Below are positions 8,267 to 17,911 of a stretch of DNA of 64,000 nt, piece after piece. The position numbers and the translations under genes are program-made. The stretch spans positions 248,001 through 312,000 of the forward strand of contig JADIYA010000006.1 in assembly GCA_016705545.1 (NCBI GenBank). The letters run 5' to 3'. Below the pieces are notes generated by a model that searched no databases, had not been told where the DNA came from, and worked only from the letters and a program-made list of their open reading frames with translations. Numbering within the stretch: the stretch's first letter is position 1; the number at the start of each line of letters is the position of its first letter. Origin of the DNA: Flavobacteriales bacterium. Its GTDB lineage: Bacteria; Bacteroidota; Bacteroidia; Flavobacteriales_F; PHOS-HE28.

Positions 8267-9639
8267 ATGCGGATAGGGATGATCACGCTACTGGCCTGCA
8301 TGGTGCACGGGCCTTTGGCAGCGCATAGCTGGGCTTATCGGTCTGGATCGTCAGGCACGCTGCAGCAAATGATCGGGAAAGCCGCGGCAGGAGATACCAT
8401 CAGGGTCGAAGGCACCGTGCGTGAGGGCTCCATCCACGTGGACCGTCCACTCGTGCTGATCGGTGGCGCCAATGCGGTGATCGACGGCACTGGGAAGGGC
8501 GACGCTCTGCGTATCACAGCGGACAACGTCACGGTGCGGGCCTCACCATCAGCGGGTCGCGCCGCAGCAACCTCGACGACCTGGCAGGCATCAAAGTGAA
8601 TGAGTGCCGCGGCGTGGTGATCGCAGACAACTTTATTGACCAGTGCTTCTTCGCCATCTACCTCAGCGGGGTGAAAGATGCCCTGATCGAAGGCAACACC
8701 GTGCTGGGCGAACCGGGCGACGAGGACCATATGGCCAATGGCATCCACTTATGGAAATGCAGCAACGCCACCATCCGCAGCAATCGGATCGAATACCACC
8801 GGGACGGCATCTACTTCGAGTTCGTCACCGACTCGCGCATCACCGGCAACACCTCCTTGCACAATCTGCGCTACGGCCTGCACTTCATGTTCAGTCACCG
8901 AGACGCGTACGAGGACAACCGATTCGAGGATAACGGTGCCGGCGTGGCGGTGATGTTCAGCAAGGAGATCGCCATGCGCCGCAACCGCTTCCTGACCAAC
9001 CGGGGCGCGAGCGCTTACGGCTTACTGCTGAAGGAGATCAACGATGGCGAGATCATCGGCAATGCTTTCCTGGACAATACCACAGGGATCATGATCGATG
9101 GCTGCAATCGGATCAATGTGCGCGGCAACGAGTTCCGGCTGAACGGATGGGCGCTTCGGCTCTTCGCCAATGCCATCGACTGCGACTTCCAAGGGAACAC
9201 CTTCACAGGCAATACCTTCGACGTGAGCACCAATGGATCGCTGGTCCCCAATACCATGAACGGGAACTTTTGGGATCGATACTCGGGCTATGATCTGGAC
9301 CGTGATGGCTTTGGCGATGTGCCGCACCGACCGCTGGGGTTCTTCACCCTGCTGGTCGAGAAACAGCCCTACGCCATGGTCTTCTCGCGCAGCCTCTTTG
9401 TCTCGTTGCTCGACCGCGCCGAGCGCCTGATCCCGTCGCTGACGCCTGAGAGCATGAAGGACGATAAGCCGATGATGCGCCCGCCAGTGCTGTTGGGCAA
9501 AATCGATGATCGAGTTGAAGGGCATGCTGCGGAGCCTGCAGCAGTCCCTGCTTCCGAAGGCGCATCCGGAGAGGTCCTGTTGATCTGCGCCTTTGCGGCG
9601 GTCCTCGTTTCAAGGCGGCTAATCGTGCCCCATGCCTGA
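8267..9639 (+). CDS. nosD: NosD periplasmic beta-helix maturation protein, frameshifted in this sequence
   Basis: A signal peptide from 8267 (MRIGMITLLACMVHG) leads into a right-handed parallel beta-helix of CASH type with repeated NxI/NxF rungs, for example GNTVLGEP, SRITGNTS and RGNEFRLNG, ending in a C-terminal hydrophobic segment. About 457 residues. The frame shifts at the GGG of 8538-8540: one more G restores VRGLTISGSRRSNLDDLAG and joins the halves exactly. NosD works with the NosFY transporter in CuZ assembly. The 3' end overlaps the nosF start by 8 bp. Confidence 0.92.
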
Positions 9640-10366
9640 CGCGCGCATCACCTTCGAGGGAGTCGGAAAGCGCTACGGCAAGCTCTGGGCCTTGCGCAAC
9701 GTGGAGTGCGCATTCCATCCCGGAGAGGTCGTCATGCTCATCGGCCCCAATGCCAGCGGTAAGACCACGTTGATCAAGTGCCTGCTTGGATTGGTGAGGC
9801 CCACTGAGGGTCGCATCACGGTGAACGGTGAAGCCATCGGCAGCGACCCGGCCTACCGCACGGCCATCGGCTACATGCCACAGATCTCACAGTATCCAGC
9901 TACGCTCACCATCGGCCAATTGCTCGAGATGATGGCCGACGTCCGCGGGATGAGCAACAACGAACCCGACGACAGACTCGTGGAAGGACTTGGATTGTCC
10001 GCTCAGTTGAATAAGCGCCTTTCGAGCTTGAGCGGAGGGACCAAGCAGAAGGTGAGCGCCGTTCTCGCCTTGCGTTCGCGTCCGAGCATCCTGGTGATGG
10101 ACGAGCCGACAGCGGGCCTCGATCCGCTATCGTCCAAGCGGGTTCTGGAACGCGCTGCCGCCGTGCGTGATGCAGGAGGAACAGTGCTTATCACCTCGCA
10201 CCTGATGGAGGAAGTGGAAGCACTTGCCGATCGGGTGGCCTACTTGGAGGAGGGCAGCTTGAGGTTCCTTTTGCCGGTTCAGGAGATCCTTGTACGCGCG
10301 GGTACGAAGCGCTTGTCGGAGGCTTTGCCGAGGATGTTGGAATCCAGAGCACTATGCAATGCCTGA
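9632..10366 (+). CDS. nosF: NosF ABC transporter ATPase
   Basis: 244 residues with all ABC ATPase motifs: Walker A GPNASGKTT (about 38-46), Q-loop YMPQISQYP, signature LSGGTKQKV (about 132), Walker B ILVMDEP (about 152) and the switch histidine in ITSHLMEEV. It couples ATP hydrolysis to the NosY permease, which supplies NosD with a sulfur species needed for the CuZ site. It overlaps nosD. The last 20 residues are less typical, but no clear frameshift is needed. Confidence 0.95.
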   Translation: MPDARITFEGVGKRYGKLWALRNVECAFHPGEVVMLIGPNASGKTTLIKCLLGLVRPTEGRITVNGEAIGSDPAYRTAIGYMPQISQYPATLTIGQLLEMMADVRGMSNNEPDDRLVEGLGLSAQLNKRLSSLSGGTKQKVSAVLALRSRPSILVMDEPTAGLDPLSSKRVLERAAAVRDAGGTVLITSHLMEEVEALADRVAYLEEGSLRFLLPVQEILVRAGTKRLSEALPRMLESRALCNA

Positions 10367-10441
10367 TGAAGTCTGGCAGTTGTTGGAGACTTCGCGCAAG
10401 GTGGATGACTGCCGATCTTGAACGAACATAGGGCACTTCGA

Positions 10442-11209
10442 ATGCTGAAAGTCTTCAAATACACGCTCATCGATCTGGCGCGCAACCGCTTCGTCTTGGG
10501 ATATGCGGTGCTGATGCTGCTGGTCGCACAAGGCCTATTCTCATTGGAAGGCGACCCGACGAAGGCTTTGCTCAGCCTGGTGCAAGTGGTCATGGCGCTG
10601 GTACCGTCGATCGCATTGGTATTCACCGTGGTCTATTTCTACGACATCCAGGAATTCACGCAACTGCTGGCCGTGCAGCCCATGCGTCGCGGCGCCATCC
10701 TCGGCGGACAGGTCTTGGCATTGGCAGTCGCGCTGCTGCTTGCCCAGGCCATTGGTCTCGGCTTGCCTCTGCTGGTCCACTCCCCTACCCTCGCTGCACT
10801 TGTGCTATCGCTCAGTGGCTCTGGCCTGGTGCTGGTCTTCATCTCCCTTGGCGCCTTGATCGCGCTGAAGCAACGGGAGAAGGCTCGAGGTGTCGGCGTG
10901 GCGCTGGCCATTTGGTTCCTCCTCGTTCTGGTGTACGATGCTTTGTTGATGTGGGGCATGTTCACGCTCAGTGACTATCCCATAGAGCCCTTCGTAGTGC
11001 CTTTTGCCGGTGTCAATCCCATCGACCTCGCGCGCATCATGGTAATGCTGCAGGTGGACCTGGCCGCCATGATGGGCTACAGCGGCGCCATCTACAAGAA
11101 CTTCTTCGGCACTCAGATGGGCATGGCCGTGGCAGGGCTGATCATGATGGTCTGGGTGCTCGTGCCAGGCTGGTCAGCCATGCGCGCCTTCAATCGGAAA
11201 GACCTCTGA
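10442..11209 (+). CDS. nosY: NosY ABC-2 permease
   Basis: 255 residues with six hydrophobic segments and the NosY-like N-terminus KVFKYTLIDLARNRF and VFTVVYFYDIQEFTQLLAVQP. It forms the membrane half of the NosFY transporter. ATG at 10442 is preferred over an in-frame TTG 24 bp upstream because the family begins just before the first helix. It is the last nos gene; the fasciclin gene that follows has its own promoter. Confidence 0.93.
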   Translation: MLKVFKYTLIDLARNRFVLGYAVLMLLVAQGLFSLEGDPTKALLSLVQVVMALVPSIALVFTVVYFYDIQEFTQLLAVQPMRRGAILGGQVLALAVALLLAQAIGLGLPLLVHSPTLAALVLSLSGSGLVLVFISLGALIALKQREKARGVGVALAIWFLLVLVYDALLMWGMFTLSDYPIEPFVVPFAGVNPIDLARIMVMLQVDLAAMMGYSGAIYKNFFGTQMGMAVAGLIMMVWVLVPGWSAMRAFNRKDL

Positions 11210-11232
11210 ACGGGCCGATGTCAGTTCATTGG

Positions 11233-11276
11233 ATGATGTTGGTCATATTACGGATTAAGTTGTCCTCGTTCTTTCG
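11233..11276 (+). promoter_or_regulatory. Site B: Fnr-type dyad plus CGGA-N8-TCCT dyad and -7 element before the fasciclin gene
   Basis: ATGAT-GTTG-GTCAT at 11233-11246, CGGA-N8-TCCT at 11251-11266, and -7-like TTCTTTCG at 11269-11276. The spacing is identical to site A. Confidence 0.65.
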
Positions 11277-11301
11277 ATGCGGCCAAACCAACCAACCATC
11301 C

Positions 11302-11870
11302 ATGAAGACCTTCACTTCGACAAGCGCATTGCTGTTAGCATTCGCGCTCCCTTGCTTAATCGCCTGTGGCGGCGCTGAGACGCCTGCATCGGCTGAACCC
11401 GCATCATCCGGAAACGAACCTGCCGCCGGCCAGAGCGCCGTGAAGGACGACCTTAGCCAGAAGAACGTGGTGCAGATCGCCGTGGCATCACCGGATCACA
11501 CCACTTTGGTGAAAGCCGTGCTCCACGTCAAGTATGAGGATGTGCTCGTGAACGCCGGGCCATTCACCGTGTTCGCGCCCACCGATGCCGCATTCAATGC
11601 GCTGCCGGCTGGTACGCTTGATGACCTCATGAAGCCGGAGAACAAGGCAGCCTTGCAGAACATCCTGGAATACCATGTGGCGGTTGGCGTGTTCGCACCG
11701 GACAAGATGGCCAACGGACGCAAGCTGAACATGGCTAACCTGGCCGATACGAAGTTCACGGTGGGTGAAGACGGAAGTGTAATGATCAACGATGCGAAGG
11801 TGCTGGGCACGGCGCCCGCTTCGAATGGCCTGGTAGTGGTGATTGACAAGGTGCTCTGCCACCGCAGTGA
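11302..11870 (+). CDS. Fasciclin (FAS1) domain lipoprotein, frameshifted at its last codons
   Basis: Lipoprotein signal (lipobox LIAC near residue 19), a Ser/Ala/Pro-rich linker, then one FAS1 domain with the H1/H2 boxes FTVFAPTDAAFNALP (about 91-105) and GLVVVIDKVL at its end. The annotated frame would run on to 11955, but adding one C in GTGCTCTGCC (about 11851-11860) gives DKVLLPPQ and a stop at 11868-11870. That is the usual end of the domain, so about 189 residues are expected. The role is unknown, perhaps adhesion or periplasmic binding. Its promoter has the same two-dyad layout as nos, nor and ric, which ties it to NO or N2O respiration. Confidence 0.85.
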
Positions 11871-11924
11871 ACGATGGGAAGTCGCTGGTCCTAGGCTTTG
11901 GTACGGGAACGGTGAAAGTCAGCA

Positions 11925-11952
11925 GGGGCGTCCGCTAGGGCGCCCTTGTTGT
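11925..11952 (+). terminator. Intrinsic terminator after the fasciclin gene
   Basis: Stem GGGCG (11926-11930) / CGCCC (11941-11945) with a 10-nt loop, followed by TTGTTGTTG. Confidence 0.6.
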
Positions 11953-12074
11953 TGAGGCCATTTTCCGACGAAGAGCCATTTATCAACATGAGCGGTGAAG
12001 ACGGACTGAAATGACGCATGAAAGCCGCACCAATCTTGGTGGTTAAAATGGATGCCGCACCAGATAACGCCTAA

Positions 12075-12224
12075 ATGAATGCGCACATAGGAGAGTGTTG
12101 TTGCACGCGGACTTTTACCTTCGTTGATATCCTTGTTGATGACCGGATCGTGAATCTGATGGGCATCATGATCGAGGCTGAGGGCCGCCTAGAGTTTTGG
12201 CGTCCATTCATCACGAACACATGA
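12075..12224 (+). CDS. Possible small ORF coupled to nrdJ
   Basis: 49 codons from ATG at 12075; the stop TGA overlaps the nrdJ ATG as ATGA. The peptide has a CCC near its start and then VDILVDDRIVNLMGIMIEAE, which reads more like coding sequence than noise, and the four-base overlap is the coupling seen throughout this genome. No family recognised. Third-position bias is weaker than in neighbouring genes. It could instead be leader sequence. I looked for a cobalamin riboswitch here and saw none. Confidence 0.3.
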   Translation: MNAHIGECCCTRTFTFVDILVDDRIVNLMGIMIEAEGRLEFWRPFITNT

Positions 12225-14785
12225 GTACGCTGATTGCAACACCGCCCGCACCTGTCATGAGCCCCCCCGAGAAAAAGCGCCTCAGCAAGGACGAAGTGCT
12301 TGCCGAGGCGCTTGCTTACTTCAATGGCGATGAGCTTGCCGCAACGACCTGGATGAACAAGTACGCGCTGCGGGATGCGGAGGGACACTTGCTGGAGCGC
12401 ACCCCGGCCGATATGCATAGGCGCATGGCGCGTGAATTCGCCCGAATCGAAGCACGTTATGGTGAAGCATCGGCAACCAAGCGTGAGCTGCTCTCATCAT
12501 ACGGTCAGCAGCGGGCAGAACTCGATGAGGATCGCATCTTCAGATTATTCGATGGCTTCAAGCAAGTGGTGCCGCAGGGCAGCGTGATGGCTTCGTTGGG
12601 CGATCCCTTCCGCTTGGCCTCACTGAGCAACTGCGTGGTGGTGCCTTCGCCACTCGATAGCTACGGAGGCATCTTCCGCAACGATCAGCAGCTCGCGCAG
12701 CTCTTCAAGCGCCGGTGCGGAGTGGGGTTCGACCTGAGCACCCTGCGGCCCGAGGGCGCACATGTGAGCAACGCCGCGCGCACAAGCACTGGGGCCGTGA
12801 GCTTCATGGAGCGATTCAGCAACACCACACGCGAGGTGGCGCAGAAGGGACGGCGCGGCGCGCTGATGCTCACCATGGACATCGCGCATCCCGACGTGGA
12901 GAAGTTCATCACCATCAAGCAGGACCTCGCCAAGGTGACCGGCGCCAACCTGAGCGTGCGCGTGAGCGATGCGTTCCTGCGTGCCGTGGATGCCGATGCG
13001 GAATTCACGCTGCGCTGGCCGGTGGATACGGACGATCCGGTTATCACGCGCCAAGTGAAGGCGCGGGAGCTCTGGAACACGCTGATCACCTGCGCGCACC
13101 GCACGGCGGAACCCGGTGTGATCTTCTGGGACCGCCAGCATCATTACAGCACCAGCAGCGTGTATCCCGGATACCGCAATGAGAGCACGAATCCCTGCAG
13201 CGAGATCGCGATGCAGGGCGGTGATAGCTGCAGGCTCATGGCCATCAACCTTTACAGCTTCGTGCATGGCCCCTTCACGGCGCGGGCTTGGTTCGATCAT
13301 GATGCGTTCGCTCATGCGGCGTATGAAGGCCAGCGCTTGATGGATGACCTCGTGGACCTCGAACTCGAAGCCGTTGACCGCATCCTCGCGAAAGTGGAGT
13401 CCGACACCGAACCGGATGAAGTGAAGCGCGTGGAGAAGGAGACCTGGGAGCTGCTGCGCGATACCGGGCGCAAGGGCCGTCGCACTGGATTGGGCTTCAC
13501 CGGACTCGCGGACGCGCTGGCAGCATTGAACCTGAAGTACGACAGCGAGGAGGCGCTATCAGCCGTGGAAGAGATCATGCGAACCAAGTGCCGCGCTGAG
13601 TTCGATAGCAGCATCGACATGGCCGTCGAGCGAGGTGCGTTCGAGGGCTTCGATCCGGCGATCGAGCGCGTATCGGAATTCGTGAGCATGCTGGAACGCG
13701 AGCTTCCCGAGGTGCATGATCGCATGATGCGCTACGGCCGCCGCAACATCAGCCTCAGCACCGTGGCACCCACCGGCACGCTCAGCCTGCTCACCCGCAC
13801 CAGCAGCGGCATCGAACCGGTGTACATGCTCGGCTACACGCGTCGCCGCAAGGTGATGCCGGGCGATCCCAAGGCCAAGGTGAGCTTCACCGATGCCCTC
13901 GGCGATCAATGGGAGGAATTCACCGTGCATCATCCACGGGTACTGGACTGGATGAAGGCTGCCGGGAAGAGCGATGCCGAAGAGAGCCCGTATGCGGGCG
14001 CCACGGCCAACGACATCGACTGGCACAAGCGCGTGCGCATGCAGGCCATCGTGCAGAAGTACACCACGCATTCCATCAGCAGCACCATCAACCTGCCGAG
14101 CACCGCTACAGTGGACGAGGTGGGCGGCATCTACTTGGAGGCATGGCATCAAGGCTTGAAAGGCATCACGGTGTACCGCGATGGCAGCCGTAGCGGCGTG
14201 CTCGTTTCCACGGAGGCCAAGAAGGAGCATTCGCACCAGAAGGCGAAGCGCCCAGAGCGCCTGGAGGCAGATGTATTGCGCTTCAACAACGAAACCGAAC
14301 CATGGATCGCGGTAGTTGGCCTGCTCGATGGACAACCTTATGAGATATTCACGGGCAAGGCCAACGGCGGCTTCGAACTGCCCAAGTGGGTCACCAGAGG
14401 CTGGGTGGTGAAGCGCAAGGACGCCAAGCGCGGCAAGAACATCTACGATCTGGAGTACGCCGATGCCGACGACTACCGCATAACGGTGCAGGGCCTCAGC
14501 CGCACTTTCAACCCGGAGTTCTGGAACTACGCCATCCTGATCAGCGGCATGCTGCGCCAAGGCATGCCACTGCCGCATGTGGTGGACGTGGTGGCGAACC
14601 TCAACCTCTACGACGCCACGCTAAACACGTGGAAGAACGGCGTCGTGCGCGCGCTGGCCCGTTACATCCCGGATGGTACCAAGGCATCAGGCCGCAAGTG
14701 CAACGAGTGCGGTGACGTTGATGGTCTCTACTACGAGGAGGGCTGCTTGAAATGCAAGAGCTGCGGACACAGCAAGTGCGGGTGA
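12221..14785 (+). CDS. nrdJ: Adenosylcobalamin-dependent (class II) ribonucleotide reductase
   Basis: 854 residues. Class II alpha-subunit features: LSNCVVVPSP near residue 135 (first redox cysteine), NPCSEIAMQGGDSCRL near 323, GLGFTGLADAL, APTGTLSLLTRTSSGIEP, and the C-terminal CNECGDVDGLYYEEGC zinc-ribbon-like tail ending CGHSKCG, typical of vitamin B12-dependent NrdJ. It reduces ribonucleotides without oxygen, which fits microaerobic or denitrifying growth. ATG at 12221 precedes STLIATPPAP; the frame opens 8 codons earlier without support. No class I subunit is seen in the window. Confidence 0.93.
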   Translation: MSTLIATPPAPVMSPPEKKRLSKDEVLAEALAYFNGDELAATTWMNKYALRDAEGHLLERTPADMHRRMAREFARIEARYGEASATKRELLSSYGQQRAELDEDRIFRLFDGFKQVVPQGSVMASLGDPFRLASLSNCVVVPSPLDSYGGIFRNDQQLAQLFKRRCGVGFDLSTLRPEGAHVSNAARTSTGAVSFMERFSNTTREVAQKGRRGALMLTMDIAHPDVEKFITIKQDLAKVTGANLSVRVSDAFLRAVDADAEFTLRWPVDTDDPVITRQVKARELWNTLITCAHRTAEPGVIFWDRQHHYSTSSVYPGYRNESTNPCSEIAMQGGDSCRLMAINLYSFVHGPFTARAWFDHDAFAHAAYEGQRLMDDLVDLELEAVDRILAKVESDTEPDEVKRVEKETWELLRDTGRKGRRTGLGFTGLADALAALNLKYDSEEALSAVEEIMRTKCRAEFDSSIDMAVERGAFEGFDPAIERVSEFVSMLERELPEVHDRMMRYGRRNISLSTVAPTGTLSLLTRTSSGIEPVYMLGYTRRRKVMPGDPKAKVSFTDALGDQWEEFTVHHPRVLDWMKAAGKSDAEESPYAGATANDIDWHKRVRMQAIVQKYTTHSISSTINLPSTATVDEVGGIYLEAWHQGLKGITVYRDGSRSGVLVSTEAKKEHSHQKAKRPERLEADVLRFNNETEPWIAVVGLLDGQPYEIFTGKANGGFELPKWVTRGWVVKRKDAKRGKNIYDLEYADADDYRITVQGLSRTFNPEFWNYAILISGMLRQGMPLPHVVDVVANLNLYDATLNTWKNGVVRALARYIPDGTKASGRKCNECGDVDGLYYEEGCLKCKSCGHSKCG

Positions 14786-14823
14786 GCGTTCGCCCGCTTG
14801 TGGCGAGCGATTACATTCGACGC

Positions 14824-17373
14824 ATGCGCCAAGTCTTACTAGCGATCTCGTTGCTTGGCGTACTCCTCGCCACAGCCCAGGCACCACCTATCCACACGCA
14901 TCGACCGCGCATGCTGGCCGATACCGCGCGCATCGCCTGGATGCAGGCGAACCGAACGCTACCGGGAGAATTCGGTGATACGTACGACCTCTTCGAGTAC
15001 CGGTACAACAACTGGTGGATCAACGACCCGCAGCTTTACCTCCTGGGCAGCGACAGCACCTTATGGACATGGAACTGGTCCTCGCCCTACGCCACGGACG
15101 AGGCGGAATACACGGTGGTCCTCTGGCGCTTGAACGGTGATCCGGCGCAGTTGAAGCGATGCCGCTTCCTCGCGGAGCAGGTAATCGGGAAGATACAGAC
15201 CACGGACTTCTCCGTGCTCGCCTTCTTCGATGCTGAGGCCATCCATCGCCAGATGAGCGCGGCGGGCATGCTGCTGCTGGATTGGTGCTACGACGACCTT
15301 CCGGTACCGCTGCGGCAGGAACTCGCGCAGCAGTTGTATGTCTCCGCACGGAGCTTCATGGCCACGCACATCCTGAGCGCCTCCGGCAACAGCTACGTGA
15401 GCAGCCACAACACTTGGAACTGCGTGTATGCGAACCAGAACGCGCTGGTGCTGCACGCAGCCGATGGCCTCACCCCGCAACAACAGGACACGGTATTGCA
15501 ATGGCACGAAGCGGTGTACAACAAGTGGGTGAACGGCTTCCTCCCCGTGTACCAGCACTACCGCGACGACGATGGCGGCTGGAACTGGGGCGCGGCCTAT
15601 GCGATGTGGTCGCTGATCGACCAGTTCCAGTTGTTCGACAACATGCTGATCGCCACCGGCACCAACTGGTATACCGGCCTGCCCTGGGTGCTGAACAGCA
15701 TCAACCAGTACCTCTACTTCATCCAGCCCAACGACCTTACCCTTCATTTCGGCGATGGCATGGCGCGCCTTTACGGCGACCATGTGGTCTATCGCCACGC
15801 CAGCATCTTCCAGGACCCGCGCAGCATGTGGATGGCGCAGGAGTATTCGCAGGCGCTGTACCTCGGCAACACCAACCCGGTGTTCCTGAAGATGGTGTAC
15901 AAGGACTTCACCCTGCCTGCGGTGCCCTTCCCCGATCCACCTCTGGATTGGTGGAGCGACAAGGTGGGCCTCAGCGTGAGCCGATCGGACTGGAGCGCCA
16001 GCGCGACCATGGTGAGCTTCCAATGCGCTCCGAGCAAACGCGCCGCGCATGAGCACCGGGACAACAACAGCTTCGCCATCTACCGGAACGCACCGCTGCT
16101 GCTCGACGCGGGGCATTACGACTCCTACGGCAGTCCGCACATGCGCGACTATTACAACCGTACCATCGCACACAACACGATACTGGTGTACGACAGCACC
16201 GAACAGATGACCAGCTTCGGCACCCCGGCGGCGAACGACGGGGGGCAGATCGACAGCCCCGCACTACAGAACTATAACGAGATCTTCCTGCCGCAGAACC
16301 AGCGCGGCGAATGGGTTCGCTACGGCACCGGCAACGGCTACCAACTGAGCATCGCTGATGCGCAACTCAGCTACCTGCCCGCCAAGCTCGATCGCTTCCG
16401 ACGTCGCTTGCTGTACCTGAAGCCCGATCGGATCGTAGTGCTCGACCATCTGCACATCCCGGGTGTTGGGGTGCAGCAGCGCGATGTGCAATGGATCGCC
16501 CATTTCGCCGGAGAGCCGTCCATGAGCGGTGCGCTCACCGAAGCGGAGGTGCCCGGCCACATCGAGACTTATGACGGCAACGACCACATGAGCGCGAACG
16601 GCGAGGGCAGCATCGCCCTTCGCACACTCCTGCCGACGAACAGCAGAACCACGCGCGTGGGTGGCGATGGCTATCGTTATTGGGTGGCGAATGCCGATCA
16701 TCCGCCCTCGACCTCGATCGATACGACGATCTACACGCCGGGGAACTGGCGACTGGAGGTACGGCCAGAGGTCATGGCGGACAGCTTAGTCTTCCTCCAT
16801 ACCATCCGCACCGGCACTGATGTTCAGCCCGCGCAACCCGGTGGTGTGGCCCTGATCAGCAGCAGCTCCATCGCCGTGGATTGGAACGATACACTCCTGC
16901 TCTTCAGCGCCAGTGGCGAGGTGGATGTGATGCAGCATCTCATGAACGACCTCCAAGGCCCAGCGCAGTTCCATGTGCTGGCCGGTGATCTGATGGAAGG
17001 TGCCTACTGTCTGTTCATTGACGGGACACAGGTCGCTTCGGGGCAAACGGATGGCAACGGCTTCCTCCAGGTGCCTCTTCTTCTTGGGAATGGAACGCAC
17101 ACCTTGGAAGTGGTGGAATGCAGTACTGGCATGCCAACAATCACAGCGGAAGCTGACGACATCGCAGCATACCCCAACCCGACCGAAGGCGAACTGCGGC
17201 TTTGGAACCCGGGGCAGCCCCTGAGCGCAGAGGTGTTCGATGCCCTGGGGCGACCTATCCTGGCCACCGACCTGCGTACCGGATCGAATAAAATCGATCT
17301 CTCCGGTCTTCCTGCAGGCTGCTACATGATCCGCACAGATGATGGGTCGGCCGTTCGCGTGATGAAGCGCTGA
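14824..17373 (+). CDS. Secreted heparinase II/III-like protein with T9SS sorting domain
   Basis: 849 residues. Signal peptide (MRQVLLAISLLGVLLATAQA), an alpha/alpha toroid domain with SSHNTWNCVYANQN near 200 and DDDGGWNWGAAYAMW, then the heparinase II/III-like beta-sandwich (about 380-600) with EHRDNNSFAIYRNAPLLLDAGH and YYNRTIAHNTILV, the characteristic His-rich stretch. The C-terminus (about 780-849) is a Por-type sorting domain: AYPNPTEGELRLW, VFDALGRPIL, GCYMIRT. It is probably an extracellular or surface polysaccharide lyase. It starts 38 bp after nrdJ but shares no obvious function with it. Confidence 0.85.
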   Translation: MRQVLLAISLLGVLLATAQAPPIHTHRPRMLADTARIAWMQANRTLPGEFGDTYDLFEYRYNNWWINDPQLYLLGSDSTLWTWNWSSPYATDEAEYTVVLWRLNGDPAQLKRCRFLAEQVIGKIQTTDFSVLAFFDAEAIHRQMSAAGMLLLDWCYDDLPVPLRQELAQQLYVSARSFMATHILSASGNSYVSSHNTWNCVYANQNALVLHAADGLTPQQQDTVLQWHEAVYNKWVNGFLPVYQHYRDDDGGWNWGAAYAMWSLIDQFQLFDNMLIATGTNWYTGLPWVLNSINQYLYFIQPNDLTLHFGDGMARLYGDHVVYRHASIFQDPRSMWMAQEYSQALYLGNTNPVFLKMVYKDFTLPAVPFPDPPLDWWSDKVGLSVSRSDWSASATMVSFQCAPSKRAAHEHRDNNSFAIYRNAPLLLDAGHYDSYGSPHMRDYYNRTIAHNTILVYDSTEQMTSFGTPAANDGGQIDSPALQNYNEIFLPQNQRGEWVRYGTGNGYQLSIADAQLSYLPAKLDRFRRRLLYLKPDRIVVLDHLHIPGVGVQQRDVQWIAHFAGEPSMSGALTEAEVPGHIETYDGNDHMSANGEGSIALRTLLPTNSRTTRVGGDGYRYWVANADHPPSTSIDTTIYTPGNWRLEVRPEVMADSLVFLHTIRTGTDVQPAQPGGVALISSSSIAVDWNDTLLLFSASGEVDVMQHLMNDLQGPAQFHVLAGDLMEGAYCLFIDGTQVASGQTDGNGFLQVPLLLGNGTHTLEVVECSTGMPTITAEADDIAAYPNPTEGELRLWNPGQPLSAEVFDALGRPILATDLRTGSNKIDLSGLPAGCYMIRTDDGSAVRVMKR

Positions 17374-17409
17374 ACGCCCCCTACCAATCCCAGCCACCGA
17401 TCCGGATCG

Positions 17410-17424
17410 GAAGCCGACGGCTTC
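17410..17424 (+). terminator. Small hairpin after the heparinase-like gene
   Basis: GAAGCC-GAC-GGCTTC, 36 bp after the stop, with no T-run. It may terminate or protect the upstream mRNA. Confidence 0.3.
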
Positions 17425-17470
17425 GGCTGGTCCGAACCGCGGCACCGTGGGTAGGCGTCCCTCAGGTGAG

Positions 17471-17513
17471 CTGACAATGGTCACCTTATATCGGACTGTT
17501 TTATCCGTTTTTG
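17471..17513 (+). promoter_or_regulatory. Site C: Fnr-type dyad plus CGGA-N8-TCCG dyad and -7 element before norCB
   Basis: CTGAC-AATG-GTCAC at 17471-17484 (outer base pair imperfect), CGGA-N8-TCCG at 17492-17507, and -7-like CGTTTTTG at 17506-17513. The predicted transcription start falls on or next to the norC start codon. Confidence 0.65.
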
Positions 17514-17515
17514 TC

Positions 17516-17911
17516 ATGTGGATGCGCTACGCGCTCGCTGCGCTCTCCGTCTGCTTCGTGGCCGGATCATGGTTCGCTTATCGGGGTGCGAGCACCAATG
17601 CTCCGGCCAGTAATCAGGTGCGGCAGGGCATGCGCCTTTGGCAGGGCAACAACTGCACGGCCTGCCATCAACTCTACGGGCTGGGCGGCTATATGGGTCC
17701 TGACCTCACCAATGTGCACAGCGACAAGGGCGAAGCGCGCATCCGCACCTTCGTTCGTTACGGCACTGGTCGCATGCCTGCACATGCCATGAGCGATGCG
17801 GAGCTCGATGCGCTCGTAGCCTTCCTCGGCTGGGTAGACCGCTCCGGGAGAAGTCGTGTTCCCCAGGAGGCTGTGCATTGGACCGGCACCTATCACTTCG
17901 AGCAGCCATGA
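17516..17911 (+). CDS. norC: Nitric-oxide reductase subunit C (membrane-anchored cytochrome c)
   Basis: 131 residues from ATG 17516 (or 129 from 17522). An N-terminal anchor helix RYALAALSVCFVAGSWFAY is followed by a single heme c motif CTACH near residue 45 in NNCTACHQLYGLGGYMGPDLTN and the distal Met in GRMPAHAMSD. It transfers electrons to NorB. The in-frame ATG further upstream lies inside the promoter dyad, so a start at 17516/17522, almost at the predicted transcription start, is preferred. Its stop overlaps the norB ATG (ATGA). Confidence 0.93.
   Translation: MWMRYALAALSVCFVAGSWFAYRGASTNAPASNQVRQGMRLWQGNNCTACHQLYGLGGYMGPDLTNVHSDKGEARIRTFVRYGTGRMPAHAMSDAELDALVAFLGWVDRSGRSRVPQEAVHWTGTYHFEQP

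Noticed and set aside
11960..12220. Possible cobalamin riboswitch before the B12-dependent reductase
   Set aside because: No GCCACTG-type B12 box or long paired leader could be found.
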